Below, in pieces: positions 1 to 6,205 of a DNA stretch of 12,682 bases; within the stretch, counting starts at the first letter, position 1, and each line of letters begins with the position of its first letter. A model generated the notes under the pieces. It saw nothing but the letters and a program-made list of their open reading frames with translations. It had not been told where the DNA came from and ran no database searches. A program made the position numbers and the translations under genes. This DNA is from Chryseobacterium sp. (GTDB lineage Bacteria > Bacteroidota > Bacteroidia > Flavobacteriales > Weeksellaceae), in NCBI GenBank assembly GCA_030146295.1, contig JASLCD010000447.1, positions 1-12,682 of the forward strand, in the 5' to 3' direction.

Positions 1-35
1 ATAAATAGAAAGTTAACCAATAAAATTATAATACA

Positions 36-95
36 ATAGCACAAAGATTTAACAACAGGGGCCCACAAAGACGTCCTGTACAGGAGGACTTACAC
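36..95 (+). other. infC: Probable N-terminal extension of IF-3 from an ATA start
   Basis: In frame with infC and without a stop, codons 36-95 read (M/I)AQRFNNRGPQRRPVQEDLHL and run directly into INDKIR. An arginine/glycine/proline-rich lead followed by a HRIN-like motif is what IF-3 of relatives carries before this point. The first in-frame stop upstream is TAA at 21-23, and no ATG, GTG or TTG lies between it and 96, which leaves ATA at 36 as the best initiation codon. Known biology: infC often uses a rare start (AUU in E. coli) so that IF-3 can repress its own translation. The AGGAGG at 82-87 would then simply be codons for Q-E-D; Flavobacteriia make little use of Shine-Dalgarno pairing, so its presence is weak support for the TTG. 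Confidence 0.6.
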
Positions 96-596
96 TTGAT
101 CAACGATAAAATTCGTGTGAGAGAGCTTCGTTTGGTGGGCGATAACGTAGAGCCAGGAATTTATCCAATTGACAAAGCAAGACAGATTGCGGCGGATCAG
201 GAATTGGATTTAGTAGTAATTTCTGATAAAGCAGAACCTTTTATTGCAAGAATATTAGAATACAAGAAATTCTTATATGAGCAAAAGAAAAAACAGAAGG
301 AACTTAAAGCTAAGCAAGTAAAAGTGGTAGTAAAAGAGATCCGTTTCGGACCTCAGACTGACGACCATGATTATGAATTCAAGAAAAAGCATGCTGAAAA
401 ATTCCTTGAAGAAGGTTCTAAATTAAAAACCTACGTATTTTTTAAAGGACGTTCGATTATCTTTAAGGATCAGGGAGAAATCTTGCTTTTAAAACTAGCT
501 CAGGAACTTGAGCACGTTGGTAAGGTAGACCAGCTTCCTAAACTTGAAGGAAAAAGGATGATTATGATGATGAGTCCTAAAAAACCAGCAAAATAA
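96..596 (+). CDS. infC: Translation initiation factor IF-3
   Basis: IF-3 binds the 30S subunit, keeps it apart from 50S and checks start codon and initiator tRNA in the P site. The protein shows the family order: an N-terminal domain opening INDKIRVRELRLVGDN, a lysine-rich linker helix (about residues 50-75, KKKQKELKAKQ) and a C-terminal domain with VKEIRFGPQTDDHDYEFK, VFFKGRSIIFKDQGE and the terminal LEGKRMIMMMSPKK. The usual PPVCR segment before the linker reads PFIAR here. The start given is TTG at 96, which has AGGAGG 8 nt upstream, but the frame stays open to about position 24 and the extra residues look like genuine IF-3 N-terminus (separate entry at 36-95). With TTG the protein is 166 aa, short for the family; with the extension it is 186 aa. 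A hairpin terminator follows. rpmI, its usual downstream neighbour, lies 11.85 kb away. Function is certain; the start is not. Confidence 0.97.
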   Translation: MINDKIRVRELRLVGDNVEPGIYPIDKARQIAADQELDLVVISDKAEPFIARILEYKKFLYEQKKKQKELKAKQVKVVVKEIRFGPQTDDHDYEFKKKHAEKFLEEGSKLKTYVFFKGRSIIFKDQGEILLLKLAQELEHVGKVDQLPKLEGKRMIMMMSPKKPAK

Positions 597-620
597 TTAA
601 GTCATTATTTTAATATAAAA

Positions 621-648
621 AAACCTCAAAGCAATTTGAGGTTTTTTT
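621..648 (+). terminator. Bidirectional intrinsic terminator after infC
   Basis: A perfect 10-bp stem (621-630 with 635-644) closes on a GCAA loop of the GNRA type and runs into seven T residues at 642-648. A matching A tract at 617-623 lies on the left, so the same hairpin can end transcripts from the minus-strand lipoprotein gene whose stop is at 701. It sits 24 nt after the infC stop and should uncouple infC from anything downstream. Confidence 0.88.
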
Positions 649-700
649 ATGCCGGAATATTCAGAAAAGACTGTATTACTGATACGGACTACTCTATCGT

Positions 701-1264
701 TTATCCCTCAAAATCCCCACAATCATGCTCTGTAAAAAGAGGTAAAGCTTTTTTGATGGTAAAATATTTCGATATCCTTTTGTTTTTCAACTCCAGTTTT
801 TTGCCTTCTATCACGAGTTCATATACAGGTGCTTTATCTATTTTTGTTACAGTATAAGTTCTTTCCGGTGTTTTAAAAATAATTTTGTCTCCTTCGTTAG
901 AGAATGAGAAATCATCAATTTCAAAAGAGTCCTTTTCATCACAGACATTGGTCCATCTGATCTGCTTCTTTGTTATAGAGAGGCTTGCCAGATCACATGA
1001 ATAACAGTTGCCGGAGAACTCTATTCCATATTTTTCGTACACATTGGTGCTTTTACTATTCAACAGGTCAATAGGAACTAATGTTGAAAAATCACCTGGT
1101 ATCTCTAATATTGCCGGATCATTCTTCACTGGTTTTGGCAGAGAGGCTGCAGTTTCTTTTTTTGCATCCGGAGAAGTATTTATTTCCACTTTTTTGTCTG
1201 TGGCGGGTGAACATGATGCCAGTAAGGTGCCCACAACTGAAAGGCTGATTATTAAGTTTTTCAT
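701..1264 (-). CDS. Putative lipoprotein of unknown function
   Basis: This 187-aa protein has a clear lipoprotein signal: a short basic start (MKNL), a hydrophobic stretch and the lipobox L-A-S-C with the acylated cysteine at residue 18. A low-complexity linker rich in K, T, S and P (about 19-50) follows, as usual for tethered lipoproteins. The folded part (about 55-187) holds four cysteines: a CxxC pair at 87 and 90 (NCYSC), then 108 and 182, which could form two disulfides in the periplasm. The second half looks like beta strands. I do not recognise the family. The gene is convergent with infC and shares its terminator; the next gene to the right is divergent, across 159 bp. No good promoter match was found in front of it. 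Confidence 0.83.
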   Translation of the reverse strand: MKNLIISLSVVGTLLASCSPATDKKVEINTSPDAKKETAASLPKPVKNDPAILEIPGDFSTLVPIDLLNSKSTNVYEKYGIEFSGNCYSCDLASLSITKKQIRWTNVCDEKDSFEIDDFSFSNEGDKIIFKTPERTYTVTKIDKAPVYELVIEGKKLELKNKRISKYFTIKKALPLFTEHDCGDFEG

Positions 1265-1376
1265 TTTTATAAAGTAAATTACAATATCAGATTTATCGTT
1301 TTGTAAAATTGTCCAAATTCTGCCACTTCATATATCCCTGTTTTCAGCCATTTATTACCCATATTCAGGCGTTTTG

Positions 1377-1407
1377 TTGGCTGTCGTCCTTAATACCGAT
1401 ACATTTG
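1377..1407 (+). promoter_or_regulatory. Bacteroidetes-type promoter for the 357-aa lipoprotein
   Basis: A -33 TTG (1377-1379) and a perfect -7 TAnnTTTG element (TACATTTG, 1400-1407) are separated by 20 bp, inside the range seen for flavobacterial sigma-70-like (sigma-ABfr) promoters. Transcription would begin near 1412, leaving a leader of only about 12 nt before the ATG at 1424. Confidence 0.62.
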
Positions 1408-1423
1408 CCCAAAAATATAAAAA

Positions 1424-2497
1424 ATGAAAGTCATTAATCAATTCTTTATATCTTCTATGGTGGTTCTTGCAGGATGCAATCAGCAGAACAAAACATCCGA
1501 GACCAACAAGGCAGTAACTGAAGTTAAGCAAAAAACGATAACACTGGCTGATTTCAAAAAAATAAAAGGGGTGGATAATGTTCTGGAGGTGCCGTTTCAA
1601 TTATTTACCAAGCTTGATTCTGTACAGTTTTTTGTTACTCCAAGTAAAGATGCTGCCCATCTGAAAATGGCTTATAACAAATTTGATAATTACTACGGAT
1701 TTGAAGAGTTTGAGGACTTCTATTCTATACATTACAGCATCAATAATAACATTTCAAACAGTATTGAAGCTTTTGTACTGAAGTCAGAATTCACACCTGC
1801 ATACGGACTTACATTAAATGGAGTGGATCTGTATGAGATCAGAAGCAGCACATACAAGGAGTCGAGCGATTTTAGGAATAAATCTTTTAAAAAATTTGGT
1901 ACCATTGTGGAGATTTCAGAACAGGAGTTTAAAGCAAATTCAAAAAAACAAATCGGTGAAGTGCTGGTAAAAAACCCGAATATACAGCTGCAGGAAGACA
2001 ACTGGGTATACAAAGAAAATGGCAGAGAAGATGTTATTACGCAACATGAGAATATATCTGCAGAAACCGGCCCGCTTGCCAATGAATATGTAGGGCGGTC
2101 ACCTTACTTCAATCTGGAAATATTCAAAGAGAATTCTGACGAAGTCGCAGATTCCTTCTATTCTTTTTACAGTATAAAAAATGCAGTGATGTTTGAAGTA
2201 GGTACGGAAGGCTATCCGCAGATTCTTCCTACTAAAGGCTGGATTACCTCGGTCTCATCCAATAATGATGTAGGGAGTAATTTTGTTATTTCTAAATATT
2301 TTCCACAAACCAAAAAGCAGGATAATCTTTTGTATGTGAATTTCACCAACTTCAAAATAGCAGATGATAAAAAGGCATTCTGGACAGATAACAACACGTT
2401 CTATGCAGAAGTCTATCCGCTTAATTCGGCTTCGGCTAATAGTAAAAAGCAGAAAACCGCTTATGTGAAAATTCAGTTGAGGGCTGATCTGTTTTAG
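1424..2497 (+). CDS. Putative lipoprotein of unknown function (357 aa)
   Basis: The N-terminus is a lipoprotein signal peptide: MKVINQFF, a hydrophobic core and lipobox L-A-G-C with cysteine 18 as lipidation site. A polar K/T/N-rich linker (about 19-40) follows. The rest of the protein (about 41-357) is rich in aromatic residues and asparagine, has no further cysteine and no transmembrane segment, and reads as a beta-rich periplasmic or outer-membrane-attached domain. I do not recognise the family, and no catalytic motif stands out. The ATG is chosen because it lies just after a strong promoter and begins the signal peptide directly. No terminator hairpin with a T run is seen after the stop; the next plus-strand gene starts 134 bp on and has its own -7 element. 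Confidence 0.85.
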   Translation: MKVINQFFISSMVVLAGCNQQNKTSETNKAVTEVKQKTITLADFKKIKGVDNVLEVPFQLFTKLDSVQFFVTPSKDAAHLKMAYNKFDNYYGFEEFEDFYSIHYSINNNISNSIEAFVLKSEFTPAYGLTLNGVDLYEIRSSTYKESSDFRNKSFKKFGTIVEISEQEFKANSKKQIGEVLVKNPNIQLQEDNWVYKENGREDVITQHENISAETGPLANEYVGRSPYFNLEIFKENSDEVADSFYSFYSIKNAVMFEVGTEGYPQILPTKGWITSVSSNNDVGSNFVISKYFPQTKKQDNLLYVNFTNFKIADDKKAFWTDNNTFYAEVYPLNSASANSKKQKTAYVKIQLRADLF

Positions 2498-2579
2498 GAA
2501 GACAAAATTCCAAAAAAGCACAAAATCTGTGATCTCACTTTGCAGTCAAAAGAATATAAAAACCCCTGAAATCAGCCAG

Positions 2580-2609
2580 TGTGTATAGGGATAAAGTCCA
2601 ATATCTTTG
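2580..2609 (+). promoter_or_regulatory. Putative promoter for the 188-aa exported protein
   Basis: A perfect -7 element TATCTTTG (2602-2609) lies 22 nt before the ATG at 2632. The -33 element is weak: TGTG at 2580-2583 gives an 18-bp spacer, and no true TTG is present at the right distance. Confidence 0.5.
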
Positions 2610-2631
2610 CTGCAATATTTAAAGAGATACA

Positions 2632-3198
2632 ATGAAAAAATTAAGTTTGACCTTCCTTTTTTGTTTATTAAGTTTTATGACCTTCGCACAATCGCTAAAA
2701 GTAGTGATAAAACAGGACGGAAAAGTGATTGAGCCTGTGAATGATGTTTATGAACTGAAAAAATCTCCTTTCCTGTTTGAAATTACGTCAGCCAATCTGG
2801 AAGGCTTTTTAGTGGGAGCTACTACCAATAAAGAGATTTACGCAGGAGCCGTGGGCCCTTTTACTTCTGAAGTTCCGTGGTTTCAGAATACAGGTATGGC
2901 GGAGGAGCTGTACAACAAAGACAAAGAGATGTTTCTGATGGATTCTGCACCTTCATATTGGTATTATACCGATGCAAAAGACCACAGATTTGATAAAAAT
3001 CCTAAAGGAAATACGAAGCAATGGACTGCTACCCGTACCATAACAAGGTTTTATGATATCATGGCAGATCAGCCCATCAACCTGAAGGATTTTGACGGCA
3101 GAGTTTTCTTGCTGATGTATCAGCCCGAATACAATGACGAATATGATTTAACAGGAAAGAAAAACCTATTCCAGGCAACGTTGAGATTCAAAGATTAA
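2632..3198 (+). CDS. Secreted or periplasmic protein of unknown function
   Basis: This 188-aa protein begins with a standard signal peptide (MKKLSLTFLFCLLSFMTFAQ). Cleavage after Ala19, leaving Gln20 as the new N-terminus, is the common FAQ pattern of Bacteroidetes exported proteins. There is no lipobox at the cleavage site, unlike the other exported proteins of this window. The mature part has no transmembrane segment and no cysteine; it contains a tryptophan/tyrosine-rich middle (VPWFQNTG, about 83-90; SYWYYTD, about 108-114) and ends in a strand-like LFQATLRFKD. It does not end in a recognisable type IX secretion C-terminal domain. The family is not recognised. The gene has its own promoter and a terminator 42 nt after the stop. 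Confidence 0.83.
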   Translation: MKKLSLTFLFCLLSFMTFAQSLKVVIKQDGKVIEPVNDVYELKKSPFLFEITSANLEGFLVGATTNKEIYAGAVGPFTSEVPWFQNTGMAEELYNKDKEMFLMDSAPSYWYYTDAKDHRFDKNPKGNTKQWTATRTITRFYDIMADQPINLKDFDGRVFLLMYQPEYNDEYDLTGKKNLFQATLRFKD

Positions 3199-3240
3199 GA
3201 GAAGAGAACAGAACACACCCGATTATTTGATTATATAAAA

Positions 3241-3275
3241 AAAGGTCTGCTTTTACGATGTAAGCAGACCTTTTT
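3241..3275 (+). terminator. Bidirectional intrinsic terminator
   Basis: A perfect 12-bp stem (3241-3252 with 3262-3273, core AGGTCTGC/GCAGACCT) is followed by T residues to 3275 and preceded by an A run from about 3237. It stands between the convergent 188-aa gene (stop at 3198) and the response regulator gene (stop at 3290), so it can serve both strands. Confidence 0.88.
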
Positions 3276-3289
3276 GCTGGATGACTATT

Positions 3290-3919
3290 TTATTCGATAA
3301 CCAAACCATATTCTATAGCCAGCTTAATGGCAGAACTAAGATTAGAGGTTTGAAATTTTTCAATAAGGTTTTTTCTGTGGCTTTCTACAGTATGAGGGCT
3401 GATAAAAAGTTTTTCAGCCATTTGATTGGTGGTAAGACCTTTGGCGGCCTCTCCCAGGATTTCTTTTTCTCTTCGGGTCAGTTTCGGAACCTGGTGTAAG
3501 CCATCTGCTGATTTTTTCTCCAGAACAGATTTTGTTTGTGAGCATAAAAACCTGTTACCGGCATACACGGCTTTAATTCCTTCGATAATCTCAGAGACCG
3601 AAGCATTTTTTTGAATATACCCCAACGCACCTTCAGCCAGAGTACTGTTAATCACAGGCAGTTCATTGTGAACGCTAAGTATAATAACTTGCAGATTCCC
3701 GTACTTTTTCTTTAAAGGTTTAATGAGTTCTATGCTGTTGATATCTACCAGATTGATGTCCAGTAATAAAATATCAATAGTTTGTCTGGCAAGGCCTGCA
3801 TTCATTTCTGAAACGTTTCTGAAACAATCTACAACATCTATTGTATCACTATTTCCTAAAATATTCTTCAGTCCTTCTAAGAGAAGTGGGTGATCATCTG
3901 TTATGGCTACTTTTATCAT
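3290..3919 (-). CDS. LuxR/NarL-family two-component response regulator
   Basis: This 209-aa protein has the classic two-domain layout. Residues 3-120 are a receiver domain: acidic pocket D8-D9, phospho-acceptor D54 in ILLLDINL, the conserved Thr/Ser position S82 (LSV) and K104 (YIQKNAS). Residues about 145-207 are a LuxR-type helix-turn-helix, opening LTRREKEIL and carrying the recognition helix region SPHTVESHRKNL. Phosphorylation of D54 by the partner kinase should drive dimerisation and DNA binding. All key residues are present. The ATG lies 2 nt after the stop of the histidine kinase gene, so the two are co-transcribed and probably translationally coupled. Target promoters cannot be told from the sequence. 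Full length for the NarL/FixJ family. Confidence 0.96.
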   Translation of the reverse strand: MIKVAITDDHPLLLEGLKNILGNSDTIDVVDCFRNVSEMNAGLARQTIDILLLDINLVDINSIELIKPLKKKYGNLQVIILSVHNELPVINSTLAEGALGYIQKNASVSEIIEGIKAVYAGNRFLCSQTKSVLEKKSADGLHQVPKLTRREKEILGEAAKGLTTNQMAEKLFISPHTVESHRKNLIEKFQTSNLSSAIKLAIEYGLVIE

Positions 3920-3921
3920 GT

Positions 3922-6156
3922 TTAATGAATAGGGATTTGAAGTTCTATACTGGTACCAACATTCAATTCGGAAGTGATGCTCATCGTTCCTTTTAAAAAT
4001 TGGACTCTTAATTCTATATTGTGAAAACCTGCCGTTTTTCTAACATCTAAGTTTGTACGATCAAAGCCTTTACCGTTATCTTCTACCGTAAGGTTTAATA
4101 GATTTTCTTCTTCGCTTATCTGAACAATAATTTCGGAAGTATCGGCATGTTTTATTGAGTTGTTGACCAATTCCTGAATGATCCTGTAGATAATCAGCTG
4201 CTTTTCCTGCGATATCGAACTGCTGTAATTGATAAATTCTGTATGAATCTCCAATGCGCTGTTGGAGATACGGGATGCAAACTCCTGAATGGCCACTTCC
4301 AAACCGTATTTCAATAATAAATCGGGCATTAAATTGTGCGCTACCCGCCTCAATTCTTCTACAGCACCATCAATCTGCTCTATCGATTTTGAAATTCCCT
4401 CTTCTATATTTTCGGATTGACGCGGATCTAAATAAGATAATTGATGTTTCGTTCCGGAAAGCAAACCTCCCAATCCGTCATGAAGATCACGGGCAAGACG
4501 ACCACGCTCCTGCTCCTGCCCTTCAAGTAATGCGGTAAGGGTTGATATTTTGGAGTTTTGTTTTTCTTTTTCCATCGCCAGAGCATGCAGCTCATCTCTT
4601 TGCTTCATAGACTTGGCGCGCTGTTTATAAGCATACAGCAATAAGAGGATCAGAACAATGAAAAAGACAATAAAAAAGATATAGTATGTATTGATCTTTT
4701 CCTTGAATGCCAGAAGCTTTTTAAAGGTATTAATATCGTTATTCTTCTGCCGGGTTTCCAGTTTTGCCAGACGAAGCTGCTGTTCTTTTTTCTCGGATTC
4801 AAGTTCTGAGAATTTCAGTCGTTCACGTTGGTTTTCTTCTACCAGTTTCAGGTTGTTGTAAACCTGTTCACGCTGGGCACGCAAAATATTAATCAACTTA
4901 ATTTCCTGGGCTTTCTTGTCGCTTTCCAGCTGTAACTTGATGTATTTCTGTTCCTGTCGCTCTTTATCAAACTGCGATTCTAATCTCTTGGTAATATCCA
5001 GTTTTTCCTGATCGTAAACGCTTTTGTATTTATCAACATAACTTTTATAATACGTCAGGGCTTCTTTGTAATTCCCCTGCTCTTCGCTGATCCGGGATAA
5101 AGATTCCAGAATGGATAATTCAATATTGTGATCTCTGACCGGGCTTTTTCCAATTTCCATGGAGGCTTTGAGAAAATAGGATTTGGCTAAATCATAATTT
5201 TTATTCTGTAGTGCGAGTTCTGCCAGAATCCCAAATGAAGAAGCGATGTGGATAGCATCACCGGTTTCCAGGCTCACTTTATTGGCTAACTGAGCATATT
5301 GCATCGCCTTATCACTGTTAAACTCGGTATATAAATTTGCTAAGTTGATAGCGGCATAGGAAAGACTGCTCCTGTTGAGCATCCTGTCTTTATTTTTATT
5401 GAAAGTCGTGATCGCCTGCAGATAGTACTGCTCTGTTTTATCTCTCAGCTCTGTATTTGATGGGTTTTGAATGTATTTTTGCTCATACACATACCCCATC
5501 CTCATATACGCATCAAAGGTCAGATTTGGATCATTTTGTTTGGATGCCAGCAGCAGAAATTGCTTACTGTATTTCTCTTCCAGCTGGTATTCATTGAGGT
5601 TGGAATAAATCGTGGACAGTTCTTTGGCCGTGTTTCCAAATCTTCCATACAGCGTAGAGGTTGTTGGCGAATTTTCGTAATAGTCGATCGCTTTCAGGTA
5701 AGCAGCGACAGCCTCTGTTATTTTATTGTTACGGGTAAGAATCCAGCCTTTTGCATAATTAAAATAGCCTTTCGCCTCATTATTATTCGTTTTTAAGCTA
5801 TACGCCTTTGCCATGTCGAGACTTTTTGAAGACTCAGCTGTTTTATTATCCAGCCTGTAGTTCATGGCCTGTACAGCGTATAAAACCGTCGCATACTTTC
5901 CATCCATCTGTTTTGCCGCAAGGGAAATATTGGCCTCTAAAATCTGATATGACTTGGGCTTAAGGTTGTGAAAAAATAAGGCTGTCGCGTATTTGGGAGC
6001 CAGATTAAGCTGTTCCGCCGTATTATTTGATACATGGCTGTATTCTTTTTCTAGTTTGCTTAAAACATCCTGTGCCTGAACAAACAACGGACAAATAAGT
6101 AAAGTAGCTATAAATAATATCCTGTGCATCAAACCCTTATCTTTATTAAGTTTCAT
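3922..6156 (-). CDS. TPR-containing sensor histidine kinase (HisKA_3/HK7 type)
   Basis: This 744-aa membrane kinase pairs with the response regulator just downstream. In order: signal peptide (about 10-28, ending FVQAQD); a helical sensor region of tetratricopeptide-like repeats (about 40-380), expected in the periplasm; a charged coiled coil (about 385-490); one transmembrane helix (about 490-509, YYIFFIVFFIVLILLLLYAY); a short second coiled coil; the dimerisation/phosphoacceptor helix with H559 in RLARDLHDGLGG; and a HATPase domain (about 655-744) with the N box QELVNNSIKHA (661-671), G1 box DNGKGF (693-698) and a GFHNIELR G2 region. All catalytic motifs look intact. The HDGLGG form is typical of kinases partnering NarL-type regulators. 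The signal sensed is unknown; TPR sensor domains usually bind proteins or peptides. The gene starts 34 nt after the WG/Sel1 gene stop. Confidence 0.95.
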   Translation of the reverse strand: MKLNKDKGLMHRILFIATLLICPLFVQAQDVLSKLEKEYSHVSNNTAEQLNLAPKYATALFFHNLKPKSYQILEANISLAAKQMDGKYATVLYAVQAMNYRLDNKTAESSKSLDMAKAYSLKTNNNEAKGYFNYAKGWILTRNNKITEAVAAYLKAIDYYENSPTTSTLYGRFGNTAKELSTIYSNLNEYQLEEKYSKQFLLLASKQNDPNLTFDAYMRMGYVYEQKYIQNPSNTELRDKTEQYYLQAITTFNKNKDRMLNRSSLSYAAINLANLYTEFNSDKAMQYAQLANKVSLETGDAIHIASSFGILAELALQNKNYDLAKSYFLKASMEIGKSPVRDHNIELSILESLSRISEEQGNYKEALTYYKSYVDKYKSVYDQEKLDITKRLESQFDKERQEQKYIKLQLESDKKAQEIKLINILRAQREQVYNNLKLVEENQRERLKFSELESEKKEQQLRLAKLETRQKNNDINTFKKLLAFKEKINTYYIFFIVFFIVLILLLLYAYKQRAKSMKQRDELHALAMEKEKQNSKISTLTALLEGQEQERGRLARDLHDGLGGLLSGTKHQLSYLDPRQSENIEEGISKSIEQIDGAVEELRRVAHNLMPDLLLKYGLEVAIQEFASRISNSALEIHTEFINYSSSISQEKQLIIYRIIQELVNNSIKHADTSEIIVQISEEENLLNLTVEDNGKGFDRTNLDVRKTAGFHNIELRVQFLKGTMSITSELNVGTSIELQIPIH

Positions 6157-6170
6157 TCCATTAAGGAACG

Positions 6171-6205
6171 TAAATATAGGTAAATCCCTGCTAATCTATT
6201 TCGAA
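6171..6205 (-). promoter_or_regulatory. Weak candidate promoter for the kinase-regulator pair
   Basis: In the 34-nt gap before the kinase gene the minus strand reads TATATTTA (6178-6171), one base off the TAnnTTTG -7 consensus. The only -33-like sequence is TTCG (6205-6202) with a 23-bp spacer. If used, the leader would be under 10 nt. Read-through from the WG/Sel1 gene is at least as likely. Confidence 0.22.

Noticed and set aside
82..87. AGGAGG taken as proof of the infC TTG start
   Set aside because: It falls inside codons for Q-E-D of a conserved-looking IF-3 lead, and Flavobacteriia rarely depend on Shine-Dalgarno pairing, so it does not settle the start.
603..609. CATTATT present after infC and again at 12377-12383, a possible target-site duplication flanking the block
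   Set aside because: Seven AT-rich bases are expected by chance in this DNA, the second copy lies inside the rpmI leader, and no recombinase gene is present.
1732..2082. Open frame of 116 codons on the minus strand
   Set aside because: Antisense shadow of the 357-aa lipoprotein gene, whose signal peptide and promoter identify the coding strand.
4254..4538. Open frame of 94 codons on the plus strand
   Set aside because: It lies wholly antisense to the catalytic region of the histidine kinase, whose motifs are intact, and its translation has no domain-like pattern.
5467..5796. Open frame of 109 codons on the plus strand
   Set aside because: Antisense to the TPR region of the kinase; no promoter, no recognisable product.
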